Positions 6,884-15,552 are shown, counted from the first letter of the stretch. The stretch is DNA of 15,552 nucleotides from an uncultured Phascolarctobacterium sp. (GCA_900551335.1 URVO01000015.1:1-15552), one strand, 5' to 3'. Program-made: numbers and translations. Notes: generated by a model not told the origin, from the sequence alone.

Positions 6884-7378
6884 ATGTTAGCTTTAGGTAT
6901 TGACCCGGGCACAGCTATCTGCGGCTATGGTGTTGTGGATATGACCGGCAACCGTCTGCGCCCTGTGTTTTACGGATCAGTGCTGACGGATAAGGATATG
7001 CAGCCGGAGCTGCGTCTGAAAAAGATTTATGATGATATCAGCGACATCATTGACCACTTCCACCCGGATTTTCTGAGCGTGGAGAAGCTGTTCTTCAACC
7101 GCAACGTGACGACGGCGATTCCCGTCGGTCAGGCGCGCGGCGTGGTGCTGCTGGCGGCGGCTAACAAGGGCATTCCGGTGCTGGAGTTTACGCCGATGCA
7201 GATTAAGCTTTCGGTCGTGGGCACAGGCAGTGCGACGAAGGAGCAGGTTATCTATATGGTGATGCGCCTTTTGAATATCCGTGAGAAAATCAAGCCTGAT
7301 GATACGGCGGATGCGCTGGCGGCGGCTATTTGCGGCCTGAATACAGCGTCGACGCGCAGATGGCAGGAGGGCAGATAA
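6884..7378 (+). CDS. ruvC: Holliday junction endodeoxyribonuclease RuvC
   Basis: RuvC resolves Holliday junctions by symmetric cuts during recombination and repair, together with the RuvAB motor. The 164-residue chain has the catalytic acids in the expected places: Asp7 in GIDPGT, Glu67 in VEKLFF, and Asp140 and Asp143 in DDTADALAAAIC. The QARGVVLLAA helix and the TPMQIKLSVVGTGSATKEQV stretch are also typical. The ribosome site is GTGAGGA at 6871-6877. The stop codon abuts the ruvA start with no gap, which indicates an operon with coupled translation. Length and motifs are normal. Confidence 0.97.
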   Translation: MLALGIDPGTAICGYGVVDMTGNRLRPVFYGSVLTDKDMQPELRLKKIYDDISDIIDHFHPDFLSVEKLFFNRNVTTAIPVGQARGVVLLAAANKGIPVLEFTPMQIKLSVVGTGSATKEQVIYMVMRLLNIREKIKPDDTADALAAAICGLNTASTRRWQEGR

Positions 7379-7984
7379 ATGATAGGCTCATTAAAGGGAA
7401 ATGTTGGCTATCTCGGCCACGATTATTGTCTTATAGAGACGGCCGGCGGCGTCGGCTACCGCGTGTATATGCCTGCGGCGCATCTGGCGCAGCTTGCCTT
7501 GGGGGCGGCTGTGAAGGTGCAGGTGCATACGGCAGTACGCGAGGATGCGATTTTGCTCTATGGCTTTTTGAGTCAGGAGTATTATGATTTGTTCGAGCTA
7601 CTGCTGTCCGTCAGCGGCGTTGGTCCGAAGCTGGCGTTGGGCGTGCTGTCGGCTGTGAAGCCGGACGCTTTTTATCTTGCGGTGCAGCTGCGTGATATCA
7701 AGGTGCTGACGAAGCTGCCGGGTATCGGCAAGAAAACTGCGGAGCGCATGCTGCTGGAGCTGAAGGATAAGGTTGGCGGCCTGAACGCCGACGCTGGCGC
7801 TGAAATTGGCGAGAGCGCAGCTGCCGGAGGCAGCGGGGCGGTAGCCGAGGCTATGGAGGCGCTGACCTCCTTAGGCTACAGCAATGCAGAGATTGTGCCT
7901 GTGCTCAAGAAGATTTCGGCGGCAGAGACGCTGCCCTGCGAGGAGATTTTGAAGCAGGCTCTGAAATTAATTGGTATGAAATAA
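7379..7984 (+). CDS. ruvA: Holliday junction branch migration protein RuvA
   Basis: RuvA binds the four-way junction as a tetramer and loads the RuvB motor. In this 201-residue protein the N-terminal OB fold begins MIGSLKGNVGYLG and carries the acidic pin residues Glu55 and Asp56. Two helix-hairpin-helix motifs follow (SGVGPK at 79-84 and GIGKKTAERM at 115-124). A Gly/Ala-rich linker at about 138-153 leads to the C-terminal domain that contacts RuvB (ALTSLGYSNAEI to the end). The ribosome site GGAGGG lies inside the end of ruvC, and the ATG directly follows its TAA. The gap to ruvB is 29 bp. Confidence 0.97.
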   Translation: MIGSLKGNVGYLGHDYCLIETAGGVGYRVYMPAAHLAQLALGAAVKVQVHTAVREDAILLYGFLSQEYYDLFELLLSVSGVGPKLALGVLSAVKPDAFYLAVQLRDIKVLTKLPGIGKKTAERMLLELKDKVGGLNADAGAEIGESAAAGGSGAVAEAMEALTSLGYSNAEIVPVLKKISAAETLPCEEILKQALKLIGMK

Positions 7985-8013
7985 CAGCGGCAGCTGGCTG
8001 AGAGGAGAAGCTT

Positions 8014-9021
8014 ATGGAATTTAACGACGAGAGAATTATTGCCGGAGCGGAGCAGGAAGCTGACGGCTGGCAATACAGCCTGCGTCCGCGGCTTTTAAAT
8101 GAATATATCGGCCAGAAGCAGGTCAAGGATAATCTGTCTATCTTCATCAAGGCTGCTGCTGCCCGTCATGAGGCGCTCGACCATGTGCTGCTCTTCGGCC
8201 CTCCGGGCCTCGGCAAAACGACGCTGGCGAATATTATTGCCAACGAGCTGAACGTGAATATCCGCGTGACGAGCGGTCCGGCGATTGAGCGTCAGGGAGA
8301 TTTGGCAGCGATATTGACGAATCTTGGCGAGAATGACGTGTTGTTTATTGACGAAATCCACCGCCTCTCCAAAACGGTAGAGGAAATCCTCTATTCCGCG
8401 ATGGAGGATTTTGCGCTGGATATTATTATCGGCAAAGGTCCGGCGGCGCGCAGCGTGCGTCTTGACCTGCCGCATTTTACGCTGATTGGCGCGACGACGC
8501 GTTTAGGCGCGATTGCTGCGCCCCTGCGTGACCGCTTCGGCGTGCAGTGCTGTCTGGAGTTCTACAAGCCGGACGAGCTGCAGTTCATTATTACGCGTGC
8601 AGCAGAGATTCTGAACGTGAATATTGAGCCGGAGGGCGCACTGGAGATTGCCCGTCGCAGCCGCGGTACGCCGCGTATCGCGAACCGTCTGCTTAAGCGT
8701 GTGCGTGACTTTGCGCAGGTGCTGGATATGCAGACGATTACGCAGCAGCTGGCGGATGAGGCGCTGGCAAGGCTAGAGGTTGACAGCTATGGCTTTGACC
8801 GTAATGACCGCAAGGTGTTGCAGACGATTGTGAAAACCTTTGGCGGCGGGCCTGTCGGTATTGAAACGATTGCTGCGGCCGTGAGCGAGGAGGCATCGAC
8901 GATTGAGGATGTTATCGAGCCGTATCTGATGCAGCAGGGCATGCTGAACCGCACCTCTCGCGGACGTATGGCGACGAGAGAGACTTATAAGTATCTGGGT
9001 GTGCCGTTTCCGGAGAAGTAG
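8014..9021 (+). CDS. ruvB: Holliday junction branch migration ATPase RuvB
   Basis: RuvB is the AAA+ hexameric motor that drives branch migration on RuvA-bound junctions. The 335-residue protein has Walker [10 protein letters not shown] at 62-70, Walker B VLFIDEIH at 109-116, the sensor region LIGATTRLG near 157-165, and PLRDRFG at 170-176 with the arginine-finger candidates. The C-terminal winged-helix part ([15 protein letters not shown], then [13 protein letters not shown]) contacts DNA. The start follows an AGAGGAGAAG ribosome site. It is the last ruv gene; a long hairpin repeat with a TTTT tail begins 3 bp after its stop and may end the transcript. Confidence 0.98.
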   Translation: MEFNDERIIAGAEQEADGWQYSLRPRLLNEYIGQKQVKDNLSIFIKAAAARHEALDHVLLFGPPGLGKTTLANIIANELNVNIRVTSGPAIERQGDLAAILTNLGENDVLFIDEIHRLSKTVEEILYSAMEDFALDIIIGKGPAARSVRLDLPHFTLIGATTRLGAIAAPLRDRFGVQCCLEFYKPDELQFIITRAAEILNVNIEPEGALEIARRSRGTPRIANRLLKRVRDFAQVLDMQTITQQLADEALARLEVDSYGFDRNDRKVLQTIVKTFGGGPVGIETIAAAVSEEASTIEDVIEPYLMQQGMLNRTSRGRMATRETYKYLGVPFPEK

Positions 9022-9023
9022 TT

Positions 9024-9128
9024 AGACGCCATATAATGCAGCATCTGCTTCAGAACGGCTCCTAGGAGTACTAGTATGTACGCCGTCGTCGCCGTTCTTC
9101 GCATCTACTACATTCTCTGGCGTCTTTT
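9024..9128. repeat. Long palindromic repeat, copy 1 (possible terminator)
   Basis: The outer stem AGACGCCA (9024-9031) pairs with TGGCGTCT (9118-9125), and an inner stem AGAACGGC (9052-9059) pairs with GCCGTTCT (9091-9098); the segments between them pair imperfectly. The core is homologous to the reverse complement of the repeat at 12206-12304: TACGCC.TCGTCG.CGTT at 9079-9096 matches at 16 of 18 positions, and CTCCTAG at 9059-9065 is shared. TTTT follows the outer stem, so on the plus strand it could also act as a terminator for the ruv operon. Confidence 0.8.
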
Positions 9129-9158
9129 AAGTATTTAGTAGTATAGAGGTTTAAAATT

Positions 9159-9755
9159 ATGAAATTATTACTACACGCCTGCTGCGGCCCCTGCGCCTGC
9201 TACCCCACGGAGAAGCTGACGGGGGAGGGGACGGATTTTGATATCCTGTTCTTCAACCCTAACATTCATCCCTACAAGGAGTTTAAGCACCGCTTGAGCA
9301 CGCTGCGCGAGTTTTGCGAGAAGAAGCAGTATAATCTGATTATCAACAAAAGCTATCCCATCGAGGAGTGTATCCGCGGTATGCTGGCCGAGCCGACGGT
9401 GCGCTGTGCGTTCTGCTATCGTATGCGTCTGCGCTATGTGGCGCAGTTTGCGAAGGAGAACGGCTATGATGCCTTCAGCACGACGCTGCTCGTGAGTCCG
9501 TATCAGAAGCATGAGCTGATTAAAAGGGAGGCGCAGGCTGCCGCGGAGGAGTTCGGCGTGCCCTTCTACTATGAGGACTACCGCACAGGCTATCAGCGCG
9601 GCGTGGATATCAGTCTGGAGCTGGGGCTGTACCGTCAGCAGTATTGCGGCTGCGTGTTCAGCGAGCGCGACAGATATGAAATCCGCAAGAAGAAGGCGGA
9701 GGCGCCGCAGGAAAAGTTTGTTGTTGTGAGCAAGCATATAAAAATGGTAAATTAA
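9159..9755 (+). CDS. queH: Epoxyqueuosine reductase QueH
   Basis: QueH makes queuosine from epoxyqueuosine in tRNA, the last step of the pathway, and replaces the unrelated cobalamin-dependent QueG in many bacteria. This 198-residue protein (formerly DUF208) shows the family pattern: MKLLLHACCGPCACYPTEKL with adjacent Cys8-Cys9 plus Cys12, then RCAFCYRMRL with Cys83 and Cys86, and YCGCVFSE with Cys163 and Cys165. In the family these cysteines bind an iron-sulfur cluster or form a redox pair. The genes for the earlier tRNA steps, queA and tgt, lie downstream, which supports the call. The ribosome site is AGAGG near 9145. Length is normal. Confidence 0.95.
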   Translation: MKLLLHACCGPCACYPTEKLTGEGTDFDILFFNPNIHPYKEFKHRLSTLREFCEKKQYNLIINKSYPIEECIRGMLAEPTVRCAFCYRMRLRYVAQFAKENGYDAFSTTLLVSPYQKHELIKREAQAAAEEFGVPFYYEDYRTGYQRGVDISLELGLYRQQYCGCVFSERDRYEIRKKKAEAPQEKFVVVSKHIKMVN

Positions 9756-9803
9756 CCCCCGGTCATTATTCAGCTGATTGAGGGCGTCTCTATGGAGTAT
9801 ATT

Positions 9804-11093
9804 ATGTTACGAAGAATACTTGTTTTGACTATGCTGCTGTTGTCTTTGACCTTGGCTTCGGTGTGTGCGGCTGCGGAGCAGCTGCGTGTGGCGCTTATCG
9901 AGGGACAGTCGACAGTAGAAATAAGCTGTGAGGATGAGTTTCAGGCACAGTCTGCCGCCGGGGAGAAGCAGACATTACCGAAGGGAAAATATTTTGTGCA
10001 TGTTGCTGACGGAAAGCTGGTGCTCGACGATGCGCACAGCTTTGACGGCGCTGTGACCTTCACGCCGCTGGCAGGCAAGGCGCTGCCGCAGGTGAACCAG
10101 CGCAGCTACAAGGGCAGTCTGCGCGTACTGGCGCAGGATGAAAAGCTGCTGGTTGTCAATCAGCTGGAGTTGGAGACTTATCTGGCAAGCGTGCTGCCTG
10201 CCAAAACGATGGTGGTCTGGCCTGATGAAGCAGTGAAGGCGCAGGCTGTTGCGGCGCGCAGCTATGCTCTTTATAAAAAGCAGCACAGCAGCGGTGCTTA
10301 TGACATAAAAGCGCTGGATAAGGAGCTGACCTATTTCGGCACAGGCTCGCGCATCGAAAAGAGCGCGGTGACCAAGCTGATAACGGCGACGAAGGGGCAG
10401 TATCTTGCTGACAGCTCCGGCAGAGCCATTGAGGCGGTGACGACCTCGAGCAGCGGCGGACGTACGGAAAGTGCGGCGCAGCTTTGGGGTTATCCGGTCA
10501 GCTATCTGCAGTCCGTTGAGGATCATGATAGCGACAGCCCTGAGTCGACGTGGGAATATCGTGCGACTCCTGCGGTTTTGGAGGGACTTTTGGCGCAGCG
10601 CGGCTATACAGTCGGCAAACTGGCCAGCATCCGTCTTTCTCCGCTTGATGAAAAGGGTGTTGACAGAACGGATACAGGACGGGTAAAATATCTTATCCTC
10701 TCCGGTGCTAGCGGAACAGTGAAGGTCAGCGGCAGTGAGCTGGTCGAGATGCTGGGACTCAGCAGCACGCTTTTTGATTTGGAAACAGGCACGCCTGCTC
10801 CCGAAACGCTCAATGTGCCGATTGAAAACTATTATGGCATGGAAATCGGCAGCAAGGATATTGATATCAAGGTCAAGGAGGATGGCAGGCCGGTCTGGAA
10901 GAACCTTGTGCGCAGCTATCATATGCTGGGCGGCGGCAAGGACGAGAAGATTATTTTCCACGGCAAGGGCAAGGGTGAGGGCCTGGGCCTGAGCGCCTGG
11001 GGCGCAAGAGGCATGGCGAACAGCAATGCCGAGCTGACCTATAGGGACATCCTGCGGCATTATTATCCGCAGACCAGCCTGATGCAGCGCTAA
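9804..11093 (+). CDS. SpoIID/LytB-domain secreted protein with altered active-site residues
   Basis: The protein has 429 residues from the ATG at 9804, which has GGAG at 9794-9797 in front; an in-frame ATG at 9792 would add four residues. Numbering here is from 9792. A signal peptide (LRRILVLTMLLLSLTLASVCAAA) precedes a SpoIID-like domain with the recognisable core EAVKAQAVAARSYALYKK and TSSSGGRTESA and the end LTYRDILRHYYPQTSL. SpoIID-family enzymes are peptidoglycan lytic transglycosylases that act on glycan without stem peptides. Two hallmark sites differ. Where the family has a catalytic Glu (PSEM-like), this protein has PAKT, with Lys138. The usual GHGxGxSQWGA appears as GEGLGLSAWGA, with Glu396 and Ala402. 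The protein may have lost catalysis or changed function, for example to cell-wall binding. It sits between queH and queA with no evident functional link. Confidence 0.85.
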   Translation: MLRRILVLTMLLLSLTLASVCAAAEQLRVALIEGQSTVEISCEDEFQAQSAAGEKQTLPKGKYFVHVADGKLVLDDAHSFDGAVTFTPLAGKALPQVNQRSYKGSLRVLAQDEKLLVVNQLELETYLASVLPAKTMVVWPDEAVKAQAVAARSYALYKKQHSSGAYDIKALDKELTYFGTGSRIEKSAVTKLITATKGQYLADSSGRAIEAVTTSSSGGRTESAAQLWGYPVSYLQSVEDHDSDSPESTWEYRATPAVLEGLLAQRGYTVGKLASIRLSPLDEKGVDRTDTGRVKYLILSGASGTVKVSGSELVEMLGLSSTLFDLETGTPAPETLNVPIENYYGMEIGSKDIDIKVKEDGRPVWKNLVRSYHMLGGGKDEKIIFHGKGKGEGLGLSAWGARGMANSNAELTYRDILRHYYPQTSLMQR

Positions 11094-11101
11094 ACATCCG
11101 C

Positions 11102-11131
11102 TTGACATTTATTATAGAGATAAAGTAAGAT
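11102..11131 (+). promoter_or_regulatory. Promoter of queA
   Basis: A perfect -35 box TTGACA (11102-11107) is followed after 18 nt by TAAGAT (11126-11131). It starts 9 bp after the previous stop codon and leaves a leader of about 30 nt before queA, so queA probably begins its own transcription unit. Confidence 0.65.
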
Positions 11132-11165
11132 TTACATATATTTTTAGAAGAAAAGAGAGATTGCA

Positions 11166-12194
11166 ATGTTAGTAACAGATTTTGATTATGAGCTGCCGCA
11201 GGAGCTGATTGCTCAGCATCCGATGGAGCCGCGTGACCATTCGCGTCTGCTGGTTGTTGATAAGCACACGGGCGAAATTCAGCATAAGCATTTTTATGAC
11301 CTTGTGGATTATCTGCGTCCCGGCGATGTGCTGGTGTTCAACGATACGCGCGTTATTCCGGCGCGTCTGCACGGCACGAAGGATACGGGTGCGCACGTAG
11401 AGGTTTTCCTGCTGACGCGCAGAGATGCGACGGACTGGGAGGTGCTCGTGCGTCCCGGCAAGAAGCTGCAGGTGGGCGCAAGGATTAACTTCAGCGACGA
11501 GCTGAGCTGCGAGGTTATCGAGCACACCGACTTCGGCGGCCGTGTTGTCCGCTTTAAGTATGAAGGCATTTTTGAAGAGATTCTCGACCGTCTTGGCGAA
11601 ACGCCGCTGCCGCCGTATATTACGGCACCGCTGGAGGATAAGGAGCGCTATCAGACGGTTTATAACCGTGAGCGTGGCAGCGCTGCTGCACCGACCGCAG
11701 GCCTGCACTTCACGAAGGAGCTGCTGGCGAAAATCAAGGAGCTGGGCTGCGAGGAGGTTTTCGTAACGCTGCACGTTGGTCTGGGAACCTTCCGCCCTGT
11801 AAGCGAGGCGAATATCGAGGATCACAAGATGCATAAGGAGTTCTACACCGTTTCGCAGGAGGCAGCTGACGCTATTAACAAGGCGAAGGCCGAGGGCAGA
11901 CGTATTATTGCTGTCGGCACGACGGCAGTACGCACGCTGGAATCCGCAGGCGCTGACGGCACGCTGAGAGCCGGCGGCAACTGGACGAACATCTTCATCT
12001 ATCCCGGCTACAAGTTCCGTTTTGTCGATGAGCTGGTGACGAACTTCCATCTGCCGCAGAGCACGCTGCTGATGCTGGTAAGCACGCTGGCAACACGCGA
12101 TATTATGCTGGCAACCTATAAAAAGGCTGTAGAGGAGAGGTATCGCTTCTTCTCGTTTGGCGATGCGATGTTCATTACGGACTTGCATAAATAA
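11166..12194 (+). CDS. queA: S-adenosylmethionine:tRNA ribosyltransferase-isomerase QueA
   Basis: QueA transfers and isomerises the ribosyl part of S-adenosylmethionine onto preQ1-modified tRNA to give epoxyqueuosine, the substrate of QueH. The 342-residue chain is full length and carries the family blocks in order: [26 protein letters not shown] near the N-terminus, ETPLPPYI, then [32 protein letters not shown] and [17 protein letters not shown]. The ribosome site is an AAGAGAGA stretch just before the ATG. It acts after tgt in the pathway, and tgt follows downstream, separated by a 126-bp gap that contains a long hairpin repeat. Confidence 0.97.
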   Translation: MLVTDFDYELPQELIAQHPMEPRDHSRLLVVDKHTGEIQHKHFYDLVDYLRPGDVLVFNDTRVIPARLHGTKDTGAHVEVFLLTRRDATDWEVLVRPGKKLQVGARINFSDELSCEVIEHTDFGGRVVRFKYEGIFEEILDRLGETPLPPYITAPLEDKERYQTVYNRERGSAAAPTAGLHFTKELLAKIKELGCEEVFVTLHVGLGTFRPVSEANIEDHKMHKEFYTVSQEAADAINKAKAEGRRIIAVGTTAVRTLESAGADGTLRAGGNWTNIFIYPGYKFRFVDELVTNFHLPQSTLLMLVSTLATRDIMLATYKKAVEERYRFFSFGDAMFITDLHK

Positions 12195-12205
12195 AACGAT
12201 AGTAA

Positions 12206-12304
12206 GGCAGGACAGAGGGTGCCAGATACAAATAACGTCGACGAAGGCGTACTAGAGGTACGTCTAGGAGACGTTATGCAGTAGATGGTGCTCTATGTCC
12301 TGCC
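12206..12304. repeat. Long palindromic repeat, copy 2, in the tgt leader
   Basis: GGCAGGACA (12206-12214) pairs with TGTCCTGCC (12296-12304), then GAGGGTGCCA pairs with TGGTGCTCTA mainly through G-T wobbles. ATAACGTC (12232-12239) pairs with GACGTTAT (12270-12277), and CGTAC with GTACG closes a short loop. The reverse complement is homologous to the repeat after ruvB. There is no T-run after it. It ends 1-2 nt before the GGAAGGA ribosome site of tgt, so the folded RNA could affect tgt expression. Confidence 0.82.
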
Positions 12305-12317
12305 GTGGAAGGAATAA

Positions 12318-13439
<1,122 letters not shown>

Positions 13440-13514
13440 AAAGGATTTTTGCGATTTATAGAGAATATATATAAGTGATTGATTTGCATAGCGATTTAGC
13501 TGGCACATTCTGAC

Positions 13515-13539
13515 AGCAGACACTTTGTCCACGTCTGCT
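13515..13539 (+). other. Small stem-loop in the tgt-yajC gap
   Basis: AGCAGAC pairs with GTCTGCT (7 bp) around an 11-nt loop. No proper T-run follows, so a terminator role is doubtful. It lies 17 nt upstream of the yajC ribosome site. The rest of the 129-bp gap is AT-rich, and I see no convincing promoter in it. Confidence 0.3.
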
Positions 13540-13568
13540 TGTTATCATTAAATATGGAGGTGTACAAT

Positions 13569-13859
13569 ATGCAAGGTGGAGATACAATGGCTTTGATTAA
13601 CTCCCTCTGGCCCTTCGTGCTGATGGGCGGCATATTCTATTTCATGCTGTATAAACCCCAGAAAAAAGAACAGCAGAAAAGACAGGATTTGTTAAACAGT
13701 CTGAAAGAAGGAGACGAGATTATCACCATTGGCGGTATTTACGGTATTATTACCGCTATTTCGGAAAAACGCGTGAAGGTAAAGGTTGCTGAAGGCGTGG
13801 AAATCGAAATGGCACGTAATGCTGTCAGCGGTTTTCAGAATCCCGCAAAGAATGCCTGA
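13569..13859 (+). CDS. yajC: Preprotein translocase accessory subunit YajC
   Basis: YajC is a small single-span membrane protein that associates with SecDF and the SecYEG translocon. From the ATG at 13569 (GGAGGTG at 13556-13562 in front) it has 96 residues. A second in-frame ATG at 13587 (GGTGGAG in front) would give MALINSLWPFVLMGG and is also credible, since YajC usually has only a few residues before its membrane span. The span (about FVLMGGIFYFMLY) is followed by the typical KPQKKEQQKRQDLLNSLKEGD and ITIGGIYGIITAI. The C-terminal soluble part is short and normal. The stop overlaps the next start by one base. Confidence 0.93.
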   Translation: MQGGDTMALINSLWPFVLMGGIFYFMLYKPQKKEQQKRQDLLNSLKEGDEIITIGGIYGIITAISEKRVKVKVAEGVEIEMARNAVSGFQNPAKNA

Positions 13860-14434
13860 TGAATGCAGGCGGGAAAGTTGAGCTGCGCAAACGTCTGAAG
13901 GCAGAGCGTGCCCGTCTGAGTGCGGAGCAGGCTGCCTTAAGCAGCGAGCAGGTTTCTCGTCATATACTGGCCTGTGATGCATACCGCAAGGCGCATTGCA
14001 TCATGGGCTATTTAGCTTTTGGCAAGGAGCTGTCTGTGGATGCGGTGCTGCTGGCGGCGTTGGCCGAGGGAAAAACAGTTGTGGTTCCCCTGGTGACTTC
14101 GGCGACGGAGATGACGCCTGTCGTGCTGCGAAATATGCACGACTTTGAGCTGGACCGTTATGGCATCCGCAGCGTGCGTCAGCCTGCTGAGCAAATTGCG
14201 CCGCAGGATATTGACCTGGTGCTTGTACCCGGCGTGGCCTTTGACCGCGAGGGCGTGCGCTTAGGCATGGGCGCAGGCTATTATGACCGTTTTCTGCCGC
14301 AGGCAAAGAGGGCAGTGCTCATGGGCGTGGCCTATGACTGTCTGCTGCAGAGCGAGCTGCCGAAGGATGAGTATGATGTTTGCATGCAGCTTTTAGCAAG
14401 TGAAAGCGGAGTAACCACTCTCAGTCCGCTTTAG
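13859..14434 (+). CDS. 5-formyltetrahydrofolate cyclo-ligase (MTHFS)
   Basis: This enzyme converts 5-formyltetrahydrofolate to 5,10-methenyltetrahydrofolate with ATP, returning a storage folate to one-carbon metabolism. The 191-residue protein has the basic N-terminal helix (LRKRLKAERARLS), a YLAFGKELSVD stretch, and the nucleotide-binding signature VPGVAFDREGVRLGMGAGYYD at about 123-143 followed by RFL. Its ATG shares one base with the yajC stop (TGATG), and no strong ribosome site is seen, so translation is likely coupled to yajC. It interrupts the usual yajC-secD pair; a role in protein export is not implied by its sequence. The names fthC, ygfA and yqgN are used for this family in different species. 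Confidence 0.95.
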   Translation: MNAGGKVELRKRLKAERARLSAEQAALSSEQVSRHILACDAYRKAHCIMGYLAFGKELSVDAVLLAALAEGKTVVVPLVTSATEMTPVVLRNMHDFELDRYGIRSVRQPAEQIAPQDIDLVLVPGVAFDREGVRLGMGAGYYDRFLPQAKRAVLMGVAYDCLLQSELPKDEYDVCMQLLASESGVTTLSPL

Positions 14435-14475
14435 CTTATATATTTAAAATCCTAAATACTAAGGGGGAAATTATT

Positions 14476-15552
14476 TTGCGTTGGAATGAACTCGGAAAAT
14501 TTCTGATTATCGCGCTGGCGATTGTCGGTGGTTTCTGCGTATACATCTCGCCCTTGTCTAATTCCATTAAGCAAGGTCTTGATTTACAGGGTGGTACCCA
14601 CGTTGTTTTGCAGGCTGTGGATACACCGGAGCTGAAGGTTGACGACGACGCCGTTAACCGCAGCGTGAAGGTTATTGAACGCCGTGTCAACGAGCTGGGC
14701 CTGACTGAGCCTGTTATTCAGCGCCAGGGCAAGGACCGTATTATTGTTGAGCTGCCGGGCGTAAAGGACCCGGAAAAGGCTATCGCTATGCTGGGCCGTA
14801 CTGCTATGCTGCAATTCAAGGATGAAAGCGGCAAGGTTGTACTGACAGGCAGCGACCTGAAGGATGCTAAGGCGCAGGTTTCTCAAGGCAACCAGGCTGT
14901 TGTTGGCCTGGAATTCAGCGATGAGGGCGGCAAAAAATTTGCTGACCTGACCGCGCGTAATATTGGCAAGAAAATTGCAATCGAGCTTGATGGCGAGGTG
15001 CTGACTGCTCCTGTGGTACAGGAAGCAATCACCGGCGGTCATGCACAAATCTCCGGCTCCCGCAATGTCGAGGAGGCCGAGCATCTGGCAATCCTGCTGC
15101 GCAGCGGCAGTCTGCCGGTAAAAATTGAGGTTCTGGAAAACCGTACCGTTGGTCCGACCTTAGGTCAGGACTCCAAGGATAAGAGCATCAAGGCCTTTGG
15201 CATTGGTATCGTTGGTATCTTTGTCTTCATGCTGCTGTTCTATCGTCTGGCTGGTATTGTTGCAGACGTTGCTCTGCTGCTGTACGTAATGCTGCTGCTG
15301 GTCGTAATGCGTTATCTGGGCGCAACGCTGACTCTGCCCGGCATTGCAGGTATCATCCTGTCCGTCGGCATGGCAGTCGATGCGAACGTACTGATTTTTG
15401 AACGCTTCAAGGAAGAAGTTAAACGCGGCAAAACGCTGCGCAGTGCTATGGACTCCGGCTTTGGCCGTGCTATCGTAACCATCCTGGACTCCAACCTGAC
15501 CACCATTATGGCGGCGGCTGTGCTGTTCTATCTGGGCACCGGCCCGATTAAG
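14476..15552 (+). CDS. secD: Protein translocase subunit SecD (3' truncated by window edge)
   Basis: SecD, with SecF, uses the proton gradient to help pull exported proteins through SecYEG. The frame is open from a TTG at 14476 (GGGGGA ribosome site at 14463-14468) to the window end, 359 codons without a stop. The first membrane span lies at about residues 9-27. The family motif GLDLQGGTHVVLQ follows at 34-46, then the periplasmic P1 part (VIERRVNELGLTEPVIQRQG; LPGVKDPEKAIAMLGRTA). The C-terminal membrane part begins near residue 235 and includes the GMAVDANVLIFERFKEE signature. Only the last membrane segments are cut off. No ATG start fits better. A SecF gene would be expected just downstream. 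Confidence 0.96.
   Translation, partial: MRWNELGKFLIIALAIVGGFCVYISPLSNSIKQGLDLQGGTHVVLQAVDTPELKVDDDAVNRSVKVIERRVNELGLTEPVIQRQGKDRIIVELPGVKDPEKAIAMLGRTAMLQFKDESGKVVLTGSDLKDAKAQVSQGNQAVVGLEFSDEGGKKFADLTARNIGKKIAIELDGEVLTAPVVQEAITGGHAQISGSRNVEEAEHLAILLRSGSLPVKIEVLENRTVGPTLGQDSKDKSIKAFGIGIVGIFVFMLLFYRLAGIVADVALLLYVMLLLVVMRYLGATLTLPGIAGIILSVGMAVDANVLIFERFKEEVKRGKTLRSAMDSGFGRAIVTILDSNLTTIMAAAVLFYLGTGPIK

Noticed and set aside
9975..11108. 377-codon minus-strand open frame
   Set aside because: It is antisense to the SpoIID-like gene, with Ala/Arg/His-rich low-information translation typical of shadow frames in codon-biased genes.
11169..12188. 339-codon minus-strand open frame
   Set aside because: It mirrors queA almost exactly, has no recognisable motif, and the plus strand encodes complete QueA blocks.
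9024..12304. CRISPR array
   Set aside because: The two related repeats are over 3 kb apart, inverted and palindromic, with genes between them; there is no regular repeat-spacer pattern and no cas gene.
13539..13568. Upstream TTG start for yajC
   Set aside because: It would add ten residues with no ribosome site and would place GGAGGTG inside the coding region; that site fits the ATG at 13569.
14405..14432. Terminator at the end of the folate cyclo-ligase gene
   Set aside because: AGCGGA and TCCGCT can pair across a 14-nt loop, but the stem is short, lies inside coding sequence, and is followed by only a weak T-rich stretch. secD follows closely and is probably co-transcribed.

Overview
The window reads as chromosomal DNA of a diderm Firmicute, most likely class Negativicutes. 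The run yebC-ruvC-ruvA-ruvB-queH-spoIID-like-queA-tgt-yajC-fthC-secD, together with Shine-Dalgarno sites close to GGAGG and sigma-A type promoters, fits that group. The class assignment is inference from gene order and sequence style; no search was run.

Positions 1-3966 (minus strand) hold a compact energy-coupling factor (ECF) transporter operon. It is read from 3966 down to 1: a 556-residue protein that joins a secreted, probably beta-rich ectodomain to a membrane part resembling an ECF substrate-binding S component; a 550-residue tandem ATPase (two EcfA-like ABC domains in one chain); and an EcfT-like transmembrane coupling protein cut by the window edge. The genes are 2 bp apart or overlap by 32 bp. 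The substrate cannot be read from the sequence. The S-component fusion is the least familiar object in the window.

Positions ~4008-5368 (plus strand) hold a solitary tnpB element of the IS200/IS605 group without tnpA. Both ends carry a subterminal hairpin, and the right end has IS608-like signals (GAAT directly before the hairpin, TCAA exactly 10 nt after it). The element sits about 40 bp upstream of the ECF operon start codon and separates that operon from the divergent Nudix gene. A reRNA/omegaRNA with its guide just outside the right end is predicted.

Positions 5472-15552 (plus strand) hold housekeeping genes: a Nudix hydrolase; yebC with its own promoter and terminator; the Holliday-junction set ruvC, ruvA, ruvB; queuosine genes queH, queA and tgt, with a SpoIID/LytB-like secreted protein between queH and queA; then yajC, a 5-formyltetrahydrofolate cyclo-ligase and the start of secD (Sec translocon accessory). 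The SpoIID-like protein lacks residues that are normally conserved at the active site.

Two intergenic gaps (after ruvB, and between queA and tgt) carry long imperfect hairpins that are copies of one palindromic repeat family in opposite orientation. Paired positions differ between the copies in a compensatory way, which points to selection on, or inheritance of, a folded form. No tRNA, rRNA or CRISPR array was seen.
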